Assembly: GCF_902833085.1 (NCBI RefSeq) | Contig: NZ_CADFEB010000004.1 | Span: 62,001 to 126,000 of the forward strand | DNA from: Burkholderia ubonensis | Lineage (GTDB): Bacteria; Pseudomonadota; Gammaproteobacteria; Burkholderiales; Burkholderiaceae | Reading direction: 5' to 3' | Length of the DNA stretch: 64,000 bases | Shown: positions 50,079 to 59,073 of the stretch, one piece after another | How the letters are laid out: each line of letters begins with the position of its first letter | Position numbering within the stretch: the first letter of the stretch is position 1 | The notes under the pieces: model-generated | Databases searched by the model: none | Seen by the model: only the letters and a program-made list of their open reading frames with translations | Told to the model about the DNA's origin: nothing | Position numbers and translations under genes: made by a program

Positions 50079-51929
50079 ATGATCGATCAACTGAAATACA
50101 GTTTCTCCGGCCTTCCCCCCTACGATGCATCCGTTGACGAGACACACGCAGGCCTGTCGCGCCTGCTCGACGCCGCGCAGCTCGACGCTGTGGTGATCAC
50201 GTCGCAGGACGAATTCATCACCGAGTACCTGCCGCGTCGCAATAACCAGCGCTACGCGCTGTCGGGCTTCGACGGCTCGGCAGGCTCCGGCATCTTCCTC
50301 AGTACGGCGGCGGCGCAGGCGCTCGGCGTGCCGCAGTTCCTGCTGTTCGTCGACGGCCGCTATCACCTGCAGGCCGAAAAGCAGTGCAATCCGGCGCGCG
50401 TGCACGTCGAGAAGCTCGGGCTGAACGTGTCGATGTGGCCGGCGATGGCCGACTGGCTCGTCGCCCATGCGGGCCGGCTCAAGCGGGTCGGCTATGACGG
50501 GCTGCGGATCAGCGTCGCGCAGCGCGACCGGCTGCTCGACAGCACGCAGGCGGCGCAATTCGACTGGACGAGCCTCGTCGGCCGCGAAATCGACCGGGCG
50601 ATCGCGCTGCCGGGCTGGGTGGTCGAGCGGCCGATCTTCGAGCTGCCGGAATCGATGACCGGCGTGAGCGTCGCGCAGAACCTCGCGACGCTGAGCGAGC
50701 GGCTCGCCGCGCACACCGGTGCGGCAAAAGGCAGGACGGCGTTCGTCACCTGCCTGGCGGACGACCTCGGCTATCTGCTGAACAGCCGCGGCTATCACAT
50801 CCCGAATGCGTCGTCGCACCTGGGCTTCCTGTTCGTGATCGGCGCGCAGGTCGTGCTGTTCCTGCCGGAAGGCTGCGACCGTTGCCCGGTCGACCTCGAA
50901 TCGTATCCGGCGCTGCAGGTGATCCGGCGCGACTTCGACGAGCTCGAACGCTTCCTCGCGCAGTTCGTGGCCGAACACGTGTGCTACGGGTTCGAATCGG
51001 TCAACTGCGCGCTCGTCGACACGGTGAGCCGCGTGTGGCCGCACGCGCCGCATGCCGATTTCAGCCCGGTCGAGGCGATGCGGGTCGCGAAGACGCCGGA
51101 AGTGCTCGGCCAGTTCCGCGACGCGTTCGCGCGCAGCTCCGCGGCGATTGCCGACGCGATGCGCTGGGCGAAGACGGGCGAGCCGGGGCAGCGGCATTCC
51201 GAATACGACCTGGCCCGCGTGATCAACGACGCATACGGCGCGCGCTCGGCGGTGGCGCTGACGTTCACGACGATCGCGGCGAACGGCGCCAACAGCGCGT
51301 CCGCGCACTACACGGCGGCGAGCCCGGAGGTCGAGCTGACGGAGGGCGAGCTGGTGCTGCTCGACAGCGGCGCGTACTACGAAGGCGGCTTCGCGACGGA
51401 CTGCACGCGCGTCGTATTGCGCCGGACCCGCCCGGACACGGTCGCGCAGCCGTGGCAGCGGGAGATCTACACGGTCGCGCTGAAGGCGTGCATCAAGGGG
51501 CTCGTCACATCGTTCCCGAAAGACGCGTCGGGCGGCGACGTCGATGCGGCCGTGCGGCAGGTGTGCCGCGATCACGGCCATGATTTCGGCCACGGCACCG
51601 GGCACGGCGTCGGGATCCACGTGCACGAAGGCGGGGTGCGGTTCGCGCCGGGTTCGAAGTACGGCCTGGTGCCGAATGCGGTGATCTCGGTCGAGCCGGG
51701 CATCTACGTGCCGGGCAAGGGCGGGGTGCGGATCGAGAACATCGTGATCATCCATCCGAGCGAGCAGGAGCCGGACAAGATGACGTTCGAGAATCTCGTC
51801 GCGGTCGGCTACGACTGGGACCTGATCGATCTCGACCTGCTGACCGGCGACGAGCGCGATTACCTGCGCGACTACGAGCGGCTGTGCGCCGAGCGCGGCA
51901 CGCAGGTGACGGCGTGCCCGCTGCTGTAA
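50079..51929 (+). CDS. M24 aminopeptidase P, long (APP1-like) form, copy B
   Basis: 616 aa, the long form with two creatinase-like domains before the M24 catalytic domain. Metal ligands are LLDSGAYYEGGFATDCTR (two aspartates), GHGTGHGVGIHVHEGG (histidine), ISVEPGIYVPGKGGVRIEN (glutamates). Expected activity: removal of an N-terminal residue before proline or a similar bond. The operator-like site before it links it to the accessory regulon. It may process an imported peptide-like compound or protect the cell as a resistant or target-mimic enzyme. Confidence 0.9.
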   Translation: MIDQLKYSFSGLPPYDASVDETHAGLSRLLDAAQLDAVVITSQDEFITEYLPRRNNQRYALSGFDGSAGSGIFLSTAAAQALGVPQFLLFVDGRYHLQAEKQCNPARVHVEKLGLNVSMWPAMADWLVAHAGRLKRVGYDGLRISVAQRDRLLDSTQAAQFDWTSLVGREIDRAIALPGWVVERPIFELPESMTGVSVAQNLATLSERLAAHTGAAKGRTAFVTCLADDLGYLLNSRGYHIPNASSHLGFLFVIGAQVVLFLPEGCDRCPVDLESYPALQVIRRDFDELERFLAQFVAEHVCYGFESVNCALVDTVSRVWPHAPHADFSPVEAMRVAKTPEVLGQFRDAFARSSAAIADAMRWAKTGEPGQRHSEYDLARVINDAYGARSAVALTFTTIAANGANSASAHYTAASPEVELTEGELVLLDSGAYYEGGFATDCTRVVLRRTRPDTVAQPWQREIYTVALKACIKGLVTSFPKDASGGDVDAAVRQVCRDHGHDFGHGTGHGVGIHVHEGGVRFAPGSKYGLVPNAVISVEPGIYVPGKGGVRIENIVIIHPSEQEPDKMTFENLVAVGYDWDLIDLDLLTGDERDYLRDYERLCAERGTQVTACPLL

Positions 51930-52036
51930 GCGACGCCGGCGATGCCGCCGCGGGCCCGGCCCGGCGGCGGCGACGCCGATGAAGGCGGCGGGACGCGCGC
52001 GGCTTGGCGCCACGCGCGGCCCGCCGCCCGCGTCGA

Positions 52037-53383
52037 TCAGTTCAGCAAGCGTGCGCGCACGAACGGCGCGACCTGCTCGGCGAGCCACGCGTGCGTGCGC
52101 GTGGTCGGGTGCAGCGTGTCCCAGAACACGAAGCGCGCCGGGTCGCGGCAGTCCGCGCGCGGCGTCTGCGCGGCCATGTAGGTGAACGACGACGGCTTCG
52201 GAATGTCGAGGCACGAGCGCTTCGCGTCGTCGAAGCCGTATTTGGCCGGGTGGCTCAGCAGGTCGTCGAACAGCGCGTACGCGTCGAACACCTCGAGCCG
52301 CAGCGTCGCGCCGTAGCGGGCGCGCAGCGCGGCGGCCGCGTCGGCGAGGCGCTGGTTGTAGTCCTTCACCTGCGCGGCGACGCTCGCGGCGTCGGTGCGG
52401 GTCGCGAACACCGGCGCGCGCGACACGTCCGGCAGCGTGACGAGCATGATCCGCGTCGCGCCGGCCGCGACGAGCCGGTCGAGGCTGTCGCGCACCGCAT
52501 TGGCCGCCTGCTCGGGCGAGCGCCCGTAGTTCACCAGATCGTTGCCGCCCGCGAACACCGCGAACAGCGTGTTGCCGGGCCGGTAGTCCGGCGCGCGCTC
52601 CATGTATTCGCGCCACGAGTCGATCTGCTGCACGAGGCCCGGCACGACGAGGTGCTGGTCGGTCGCCGCGCCGCCGATCGCCCAGTTGTAGAACGGCAGC
52701 CGCAGCGCGTTCGCGAGGTATTCGGCCCACACCGGGCCGTTGCTGAAGCGCCCCGCATGCCAGCTCGTGCCGTTCGGCAGCTTCCACTGGCTCGCGTTGT
52801 ACATGTTCTGGGTGTCCGACAGGCTGTCGCCGAACACGATCAGCTTGTTGACGCGCGCGTCCTGCTGCGCGGAATCGATGGTCCACACCGTGTAGTTGAA
52901 CGACAGCGCGTTGTTGGCCGCGACCGCCTGCGTGAGCGCCGACTTGATGCCCTTCGCGGCGAGCGTCTTGCGGCACACGTCGGCGAGCGTGTCCTGCGTG
53001 GCCGTGCTGTAGAACATGTTCTTCCACTGCGTGATGCCGTCCGCCCACCAGTAGCCGGACACGCGATACCAGTCGCCGCCGGCGGGGTCGCGCGCCCATT
53101 CGTAGGTCGCGGCCGGCTTCAGCGGGTCCGCGTCGATGCGGTACCAGCAGCGCAGGTAGGTGTAGGTGTCCGAGCCGCGGCGCGCGGTGCGCGGCGTCAT
53201 GCCCGGCGCGGTCGAGGCGGCCGGCGGCGCGACGTCGGGGCCGGCCGGCGACAGCGACATGTCGCCGGTCGGCGTGGGCAGCGGCGCGGGGCCGGCGGCG
53301 TGCGCGGGGGCGAGCGTCAGCGCGGCGCCCAGCGCCGCGGCGGCGGCGATGCGGTGCGACAGGGGAATGCGGAAATGTTGCAT
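52037..53383 (-). CDS. Secreted SGNH/GDSL esterase, thermolabile-haemolysin-like
   Basis: 448 aa with a signal peptide ending A-H-A and a proline-rich linker. The N-terminal TYTYLRCWYR module resembles the domain preceding the catalytic part of Vibrio thermolabile haemolysin/phospholipases. The SGNH blocks are VFGDSLSD (Ser), FAGGNDL (Gly/Asn) and a C-terminal WDTLHPT (Asp/His). The likely activity is lipase or phospholipase at the cell surface or outside. Transcribed leftwards and alone. The 107 bp gap to the aminopeptidase contains only a GC-rich hairpin. Confidence 0.85.
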   Translation of the reverse strand: MQHFRIPLSHRIAAAAALGAALTLAPAHAAGPAPLPTPTGDMSLSPAGPDVAPPAASTAPGMTPRTARRGSDTYTYLRCWYRIDADPLKPAATYEWARDPAGGDWYRVSGYWWADGITQWKNMFYSTATQDTLADVCRKTLAAKGIKSALTQAVAANNALSFNYTVWTIDSAQQDARVNKLIVFGDSLSDTQNMYNASQWKLPNGTSWHAGRFSNGPVWAEYLANALRLPFYNWAIGGAATDQHLVVPGLVQQIDSWREYMERAPDYRPGNTLFAVFAGGNDLVNYGRSPEQAANAVRDSLDRLVAAGATRIMLVTLPDVSRAPVFATRTDAASVAAQVKDYNQRLADAAAALRARYGATLRLEVFDAYALFDDLLSHPAKYGFDDAKRSCLDIPKPSSFTYMAAQTPRADCRDPARFVFWDTLHPTTRTHAWLAEQVAPFVRARLLN

Positions 53384-53538
53384 GAGGCCCTCTTCTGATT
53401 GTTGTGATTGGACGGCCGCGCGGCTGCGCTGCCGTGTATTGGAGGGGACCGTGGGCGCCGGGTTCGAGCCCGGTCTGGTAAAGCGGTGAACTGCGTGGAG
53501 ATACGGTGAAACCCGGCGGCGCGGGGGCCGCCGGCCGG

Positions 53539-53985
53539 TCAGCGCACCAGCGCCGACACGCGGCCGTCGGGGCCGTAGAAGCCGACCCGCGCGGGTGCGT
53601 CGCGCAGCACCGCGAGTGCGCGTTCGTTGTAGTCCATCCGGATGCGGATCAGCATGCCGTTGTTCGCGTTCGCGCGGCGCGCGCGATCGGCGGCCTGCTG
53701 CAGCAATTGCCAGCTGCCGGACAGGCGCGTGTCGTGCTCGGCGGCCTGGTCCATCCCTTTCTTGCCGCCGGGAAAGCCGAGTGCGGACAGCTGCGTGTCG
53801 CGGGTGCGCTCGAGCTGCGCGAGCCGGTCGATCAGCTCGGTTTTCTTCTCGATGATGCCGGGCAGCGCCTCGAGCGGCTCGGGCGTCGTCAGCGCCTTTT
53901 CCTCATAGGCGAGCAGCGACGCGAACGCTTCGACCGTCGCGTGTTCGTCGTTGACCGTGGCCAGCAGCTCGTCTCTCATCGCCAT
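53539..53985 (-). CDS. flgN: Flagellar export chaperone FlgN
   Basis: 148 aa from the ATG at 53985. A long helical protein with heptad-like leucines (LPGIIEKKTELIDRLAQLERTRDTQ), the usual FlgN length and position. In relatives it protects the hook-junction proteins FlgK and FlgL before export. It lies 70 bp after flgM and is probably co-transcribed with it from the sigma-28 promoter upstream. Confidence 0.88.
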   Translation of the reverse strand: MAMRDELLATVNDEHATVEAFASLLAYEEKALTTPEPLEALPGIIEKKTELIDRLAQLERTRDTQLSALGFPGGKKGMDQAAEHDTRLSGSWQLLQQAADRARRANANNGMLIRIRMDYNERALAVLRDAPARVGFYGPDGRVSALVR

Positions 53986-54055
53986 TCGCTCTTCAGGCCG
54001 GCGCGCGGACGGGCCGCGCGCCGGCAAACCGGTTGGACCGGCCTTGCGGGCCGGA

Positions 54056-54394
54056 TCAGGCGCCCTGCGGACGCTGCTGCTTCAGCAGCTCGCGGGCGGT
54101 ATTCAGTACGCCGTCGGCAATCTTGCTCGCGTCGATCGTCAGCGTGCCGTTGCTCAGCGCGTCCTTGATCGACTGGACGAGGCCCGTGTCGATGTCCGCG
54201 TTGCCGGACGCCGACAGCGTGCGCAACTGCCCGGACAGGCCCGACAGGTTGACGGTCGCATCGCCGCCGGCCGTGCCTGCGGCGCCCGCTTGCGGGCCGG
54301 CCGCGGCGGGCGCGTCGTCCTGCGTGCGGGCTGCGCCGTTGCCGGAAGCGGCAGGCGCGCGGGTATTCGGGGTAGGCGTCGAATCGATTTTCAC
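54056..54394 (-). CDS. flgM: Anti-sigma-28 factor FlgM
   Basis: 112 aa from a GTG at 54394. The longer frame upstream would overlap the sigma-28 promoter at 54423-54449, so the downstream GTG, with an AGGAAT site, is preferred. The N-terminus is KIDSTPTPN and low complexity. The C-terminal helix region (DTGLVQSIKDALSNGTLTIDASKIADGVLNTARELL) is the sigma-28 binding half. It holds FliA inactive until the hook-basal body is finished, then is exported. Confidence 0.9.
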   Translation of the reverse strand: MKIDSTPTPNTRAPAASGNGAARTQDDAPAAAGPQAGAAGTAGGDATVNLSGLSGQLRTLSASGNADIDTGLVQSIKDALSNGTLTIDASKIADGVLNTARELLKQQRPQGA

Positions 54395-54422
54395 GATGGC
54401 ATTCCTGTGCGGTTTGACCCAG

Positions 54423-54449
54423 ATAACGGCATGGCCGGGCCAAACTTTA
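54423..54449 (-). promoter_or_regulatory. Sigma-28 (FliA) promoter of flgMN
   Basis: Read leftwards: TAAA, a 15-base spacer, then GCCGTTAT, close to the flagellar consensus TAAA-N15-GCCGATAA. The -10 lies 28 bp before the flgM GTG. Its place supports feedback of FlgM on its own class of genes. Confidence 0.8.
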
Positions 54450-54497
54450 GCACCTCGCGGGCGACGCAATCCTCCGAAGAATCAGAATCTTGTTCCG

Positions 54498-55847
54498 TCA
54501 GAGCGGAATCTCCACCGTGCCGGCGTCCTTGACGATCGCCGTGACGATCTGCCCGGCCGCCATCCGCACCCGTACCGACTGGCCGGGCGCCGCGTTGGCG
54601 AGCGCGCTGCCTTCGGTCGAGATCGTGAAGCCCGGCCCGGCCGCGACGACCCGCACGGTCTGGCCGGCCGATACCGACGCCGCGCTCTTCAGCATGTCCT
54701 GCCGCAGCGGCAGCCCCGCGGCGACGCGCGCGAGCGCGGTCGAGCCGACCGCCTGCGACGGGTCGGTGATGACCGCGAGCGGCAGCAGGGTCAGGTCGCC
54801 GTCGCGCGCGACGAGGTCGGCCGCGGTGAGCACCTCGCCCGGCGCGATCTGCCGCGCGGCCGCGTAATAGGTGGCCTGCACGGTGACCTTCGCCTGCAGG
54901 TAGACGGTCCACGGCCGCTCGCCCGCGCAGCGCACGCCGACCGTCGTGCGGCCCCACAGGCGCGCGCCGGTCGGCAGGAACGGCTCGAGCGTCGTGCACG
55001 CGGCGAGCCCGCGCGGAAAGGAGGGCGCGACGCTCGCCGCCGGCTTGCCGGGCAGGCCGGCGATCTGCTGCTGGAGGAATGCGAGCGCCGTGCGCCGGAT
55101 CGTGTCGGGGTCCTGCTGGCCGGGCGGCGTGGCGATGGCGGCCGCGGCGGATGCGCCGGCGGCGGGGAAGGGGCGTGCGGCCGGCGCGGCGGCGGCCGTG
55201 TTGGCGCGCCAGGCCGGTTGGCGCGGCGCGAGCGCGGGGCGCATCGCGGCGGCGGGCTCGCCCGCGACGACCGTGGCGATCCGGCCCTGATCGGCGGCTG
55301 CGGCGGCGGCCGACGGAGCCGGACGCGCTGCGCCGTAAGCGGCGTTGGGGTTGCCGGCCGGCATCGGCGCGGCGAGGCGGGCGGGGGCGGGCGCCGGGAG
55401 CGGCGCCTGCGGGCGTGCGGCCGGCGCCGCCGGAACGGTGGCCGGGGGCAGGGCCGCCGCGGCGCGCGGCGCGTACGCCGGCGTGCCGGCGGGCATGCCG
55501 CCCGCGATTGCCGGCGGGTTCGCTGCAGGATTCATCGCCGGGTTCGCCGCCGGGTTCGCTGCAGGATTCGCCGCCGGGTTCATCGCCGGGTTCGCGCCGG
55601 CCGCTTCCGCGGCGTTCGTCGCCGGCATCCCGCCCGGGTTCGGGTTCCCGGCCGGGCGCCCGGCGCCGGCCGCATTCGCGTTCGCGAGCGCGGTCTCGGC
55701 CGACTCGCCGCGACCGGGGATCACGATCATCCCGTCGTCCGCGGCCAGCGCGGTCGCGGCGCACGCCCACAGCGCGGCGGCGAGCGCGAACGCCAGCCGC
55801 GCGTGCGGCCGTCGCCCGTTGTCGCTGCGAAGTGCGCTGCCGGTCAT
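54498..55847 (-). CDS. flgA: Flagellar P-ring assembly chaperone FlgA with long low-complexity insert
   Basis: 449 aa, roughly twice the usual 220-240. A signal peptide (residues 1-36) is followed by about 200 residues rich in Ala, Pro, Asn and Gly, including an N-P-A-A/N-P-A-M tandem run. The C-terminal half carries the recognisable FlgA part: TYYAAARQIAPGEVLTAADLVARDGD (SAF domain) and VGSTALARVAAGLPLRQDML. It helps FlgI polymerise in the periplasm. It is divergent from flgB across 204 bp. Confidence 0.9.
   Translation of the reverse strand: MTGSALRSDNGRRPHARLAFALAAALWACAATALAADDGMIVIPGRGESAETALANANAAGAGRPAGNPNPGGMPATNAAEAAGANPAMNPAANPAANPAANPAMNPAANPPAIAGGMPAGTPAYAPRAAAALPPATVPAAPAARPQAPLPAPAPARLAAPMPAGNPNAAYGAARPAPSAAAAAADQGRIATVVAGEPAAAMRPALAPRQPAWRANTAAAAPAARPFPAAGASAAAAIATPPGQQDPDTIRRTALAFLQQQIAGLPGKPAASVAPSFPRGLAACTTLEPFLPTGARLWGRTTVGVRCAGERPWTVYLQAKVTVQATYYAAARQIAPGEVLTAADLVARDGDLTLLPLAVITDPSQAVGSTALARVAAGLPLRQDMLKSAASVSAGQTVRVVAAGPGFTISTEGSALANAAPGQSVRVRMAAGQIVTAIVKDAGTVEIPL
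55514..55597. repeat. Degenerate 12-bp tandem repeat inside flgA
   Basis: Repeats of the type GGGTTCGCCGCC, with variants carrying GCAGGATTC or ATCGCC, run head to tail. On the coding (minus) strand they encode N-P-A-A and N-P-A-M units. Number and exact phase vary between units. Confidence 0.8.
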
Positions 55848-56051
55848 CGTCGTGTCCTCGATCCGTTGATCCGATTGGCATTCTAGGGAGCGGAGCCGCC
55901 GCGCAAACGATGAATAGAGGGGGGCTTTGCCGCGTTATTCGCCCGATTGCCGGTTGCGGGCGCCGCCTACCATGCGTGTCATGGAAAAAAGCCTCTTTGG
56001 CCGCCGTGCGGCGAAAGAGCGGTGCAGCGCTTCAAACGGAGAGACGCACAC

Positions 56052-56540
56052 ATGCTGGACAGACTCGATGCCGAATTCGCATTCGGCCGCCAGGCGCTCG
56101 ACGTGCGCGCCTATCGGCAGGAACTGCTGTCGTCGAACATCGCGAACGCGGACACGCCGGGCTACCAGGCGCGCGACGTCGATTTCTCGTCGACGCTCGC
56201 CCGCTCGCTGAAACAGGTGAACGGCGGCGTCGCGCCGAGCAACGCGGCGCAATTGCCGCTCGCGCAGCCGGCCGGCGTGACGAGCGGGATGACGATGGCG
56301 TCGACGGCGTCCGGCCACATGGCCGGCAACGCGAAGCTGATCCCGACCGGCGGGCCGACCGACGACTACGGCCGCCCGCAGTACCGCCAGCCGACGCAGC
56401 CGGCGCTCGACGGCAACACGGTCGAGCTCGACGTCGAGCGCGTGCAGTTCGCGAACAACGCACTGCACTACGAAAGCGGGATGACCGTGATGACCCAGCA
56501 GATCAAGGCGATGATCGCCGCGATCACGTCGAACTCGTGA
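56052..56540 (+). CDS. flgB: Flagellar proximal rod protein FlgB
   Basis: 162 aa from the ATG at 56052. The family blocks LDVRAYRQELLSSNIANADTPGYQARDVDF and a C-terminal helix are present. First gene of flgBCDEFGHIJ. The leader 55927-56051 shows a hairpin near 56000 but no convincing sigma-28 or sigma-54 site. Confidence 0.95.
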   Translation: MLDRLDAEFAFGRQALDVRAYRQELLSSNIANADTPGYQARDVDFSSTLARSLKQVNGGVAPSNAAQLPLAQPAGVTSGMTMASTASGHMAGNAKLIPTGGPTDDYGRPQYRQPTQPALDGNTVELDVERVQFANNALHYESGMTVMTQQIKAMIAAITSNS

Positions 56541-56571
56541 TCGCAATCCGCATCGAGCATAAGGAGCCTCC

Positions 56572-56997
56572 ATGCCCTCGTTGATGAACATCTTCGGCGT
56601 TGCCGGCTCGGCGCTGTCCGCGCAGTCGCAGCGCCTGAACGTCACCGCGTCGAACATCGCGAACGCCGACAGCGCGACCGGCCCCGACGGCAAGCCGTAC
56701 AAGGCGAAGCAGGTCGTGTTCGCGGCCGATCCGCAGGGCCGCGCGCGCACCGCGTCCGGCCAGGGCGTCGGCGGCGTGCGCGTGGCGAAGGTGATCGACG
56801 ATCCGTCGCCGATGAAGTCGACCTACGACCCGGCGAACCCGGCCGCCGACGCGAACGGCTACGTGCAGATGCCGAACGTCGATCCGGTGCAGGAAATGGT
56901 GAACATGATCTCGGCGTCGCGCTCGTACCAGGCCAACGTCGAGACGCTGAACACGGCGAAGCAGCTGATGCTGAAGACGCTGACGATCGGCACCTGA
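56572..56997 (+). CDS. flgC: Flagellar proximal rod protein FlgC
   Basis: 141 aa. [29 protein letters not shown] at the start and [31 protein letters not shown] at the end are the FlgC hallmarks. An AAGGAG site precedes the start, 31 bp after flgB. Confidence 0.95.
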   Translation: MPSLMNIFGVAGSALSAQSQRLNVTASNIANADSATGPDGKPYKAKQVVFAADPQGRARTASGQGVGGVRVAKVIDDPSPMKSTYDPANPAADANGYVQMPNVDPVQEMVNMISASRSYQANVETLNTAKQLMLKTLTIGT

Positions 56998-57037
56998 GCA
57001 CGCGACTCCCCTCTCACCCGACAGAAGGCACGACCGA

Positions 57038-57787
57038 ATGGCATCCTCCTCCACCCCGATCGGCGACAACGGCACGAGCACGTCGACGCTGCCGACCGAC
57101 ACGATGAACACGAACAAGGTGTCGAACACCGGCACCTTGTCGACCACGTCGGCGAGCGACCTGCAGACGACGTTCCTGAAGCTGCTCGTCACGCAGCTGA
57201 AGAACCAGGATCCGACCAGCCCGGTCGACAGCTCGCAGATGACCTCGCAGCTCGCGCAGATCAACACGGTGAGCGGCATCGCGCAGCTCAACACGTCGCT
57301 GACGTCGCTGTCGACGCAGCTCACGGCCGGCCAGCAGACGCAGGCGGCGATGCTGATCGGCTCGAACGTGCTCGCACCGGGCAACGGCGTCGCGGTGAAG
57401 GGCGGCGCGGCGTCGCCGTTCGGCGTGCAGCTGTCGAACGACGTGTCGAACCTGACCATCACGGTGAAGAACGACGCGGGCGTGGTCGTCAACTCGATCA
57501 ACGCGGGCAAGCAGTCGGCCGGCACCGTGCCGTTCAACTGGAAGCCGACCGACGCGGCGGGCAACACGCTGCCGGACGGCAAGTACACGGTCACCGCGCA
57601 GTACGTCGGCAGCGACGGCAAGACGTATACGGCGACCTCGCTGACGGCCGCGCAGGTCCAGAGCGTGATCAAGCAGGCGGACGGCACGGCGGGGCTCGTG
57701 CTGTCGAACGGCACGACGGTGGGGCTCACCCAGGTCGCGTCGATTTTCCCGAACGCGTCGTCGAACGGCGGCAACACCACCAACTGA
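57038..57787 (+). CDS. flgD: Flagellar hook capping protein FlgD
   Basis: 249 aa. The N-terminal FlgD core (TTFLKLLVTQLKNQDPTSPVDSSQMTSQLAQ) is followed by a FLG/Ig-like C-terminal part (GTVPFNWKPTDAAGNTLPDGKYTV). It acts as the scaffold cap for hook assembly. Confidence 0.95.
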   Translation: MASSSTPIGDNGTSTSTLPTDTMNTNKVSNTGTLSTTSASDLQTTFLKLLVTQLKNQDPTSPVDSSQMTSQLAQINTVSGIAQLNTSLTSLSTQLTAGQQTQAAMLIGSNVLAPGNGVAVKGGAASPFGVQLSNDVSNLTITVKNDAGVVVNSINAGKQSAGTVPFNWKPTDAAGNTLPDGKYTVTAQYVGSDGKTYTATSLTAAQVQSVIKQADGTAGLVLSNGTTVGLTQVASIFPNASSNGGNTTN

Positions 57788-57814
57788 TTCAGCTTCCACG
57801 AAACGGAGACCGAA

Positions 57815-59053
57815 ATGGGTTATCAACAGGGTTTGAGCGGCCTCTCGGGTGCGTCGAACGCGCTCGACGTGATCGGCAACAACATCGCGAACGCGAACAC
57901 GGTCGGCTTCAAGTCGAGCACCGCGCAGTTCGCGGACATGTACGCGAACTCGGTCGCGACGTCGGTCAACACCCAGATCGGCATCGGCACGCGGATTGCG
58001 TCGGTGCAGCAGAGCTTCGGCCAGGGCACGATCAACACGACGAGCAACGCGCTCGACGTCGCGATCAACGGCAACGGCTTCTTCCAGATGTCGAACAACG
58101 GCGTGGTCACGTATTCGCGCGACGGCACGTTCCAGCGTGACAAGAACGGCTTCATCGTCGACTCGCAGGGCCGCAACCTGATGGGCTACAACGCGACCGC
58201 GGGCGGCGTGATCAACACCGCGGCGACCGTGCCGCTGCAGGCGCCGACCGCCAACCTCGCGCCGACCGCGACGACCAAGATCACCGGCCAGTTCAACCTG
58301 AACTCGCAGGACACGGTGCCGACCACGACGCCGTTCTCCGCGACGGTCAACACGTCGTACAACTACTCGACGTCGATCCAGGTGTACGACACGCTCGGCG
58401 GCGCGCAGCAGGTCGACATGTATTTCGTGAAGAGCGCGACGGCCGGCCAGTGGGAAGTCTACTCGGGCGTCAAGGGACAGACGCCGACCGACCTCGGCAC
58501 GGTGGCGTTCAACACGTCGGGCCAGATCGCGAGCACGACGCCGGTCGCGCCCGTCACCGGCACGACCGGCCAGTTCCAGTTCACGATCCCGGCCACCGGC
58601 GGCTCCGCGACGCCGCAGCCGCTGACGCTCGACCTGACCGGCACGACCCAGTACGGCGGCAAGGACGGCGTGAACAACCTCGCGCAGGACGGCTTCGCGA
58701 GCGGCACGCTGACGACCTTCACGATCGGCGCGGACGGCAAGCTGACCGGCAACTACTCGAACGGCCAGACGCAGACGCTCGGCCTGATCGCGCTCGCGAA
58801 CTTCAACAACCCGAACGGCCTCACGAACCTCGGCGGCAACCAGTACGCCGAGAGCTCCGCGTCGGGCGTGCCGCAGATTTCCGCGCCGGGCAGCACGAAC
58901 CACGGCGTGCTGCAGGGCAGCGCGCTGGAAAACTCGAACGTCGACCTGACGGCCCAGCTCGTCAACCTGATCACCGCGCAGCGCAACTACCAGGCGAACG
59001 CGCAGACGATCAAGACGCAGCAGGCCGTCGACCAGGCGGTCATCAACCTCTGA
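57815..59053 (+). CDS. flgE: Flagellar hook protein FlgE
   Basis: 412 aa. It begins with QGLSGLSGASNALDVIGNNIANANTVGFKS and ends with NLITAQRNYQANAQTIKTQQ, both standard FlgE ends. It forms the hook and is exported through the flagellar apparatus without a cleaved signal. Confidence 0.95.
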   Translation: MGYQQGLSGLSGASNALDVIGNNIANANTVGFKSSTAQFADMYANSVATSVNTQIGIGTRIASVQQSFGQGTINTTSNALDVAINGNGFFQMSNNGVVTYSRDGTFQRDKNGFIVDSQGRNLMGYNATAGGVINTAATVPLQAPTANLAPTATTKITGQFNLNSQDTVPTTTPFSATVNTSYNYSTSIQVYDTLGGAQQVDMYFVKSATAGQWEVYSGVKGQTPTDLGTVAFNTSGQIASTTPVAPVTGTTGQFQFTIPATGGSATPQPLTLDLTGTTQYGGKDGVNNLAQDGFASGTLTTFTIGADGKLTGNYSNGQTQTLGLIALANFNNPNGLTNLGGNQYAESSASGVPQISAPGSTNHGVLQGSALENSNVDLTAQLVNLITAQRNYQANAQTIKTQQAVDQAVINL

Positions 59054-59073
59054 CGCGCGGATAACCGGCAGCC

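Noticed and set aside
49956..53099. Very long leftward open frame of 1047 codons
   Set aside because: Arginine-rich shadow frame opposite the aminopeptidase and esterase genes. GC-rich codon bias keeps it open.
55514..55597. CRISPR array
   Set aside because: Repeats are 12 bp, without spacers, in frame inside flgA.
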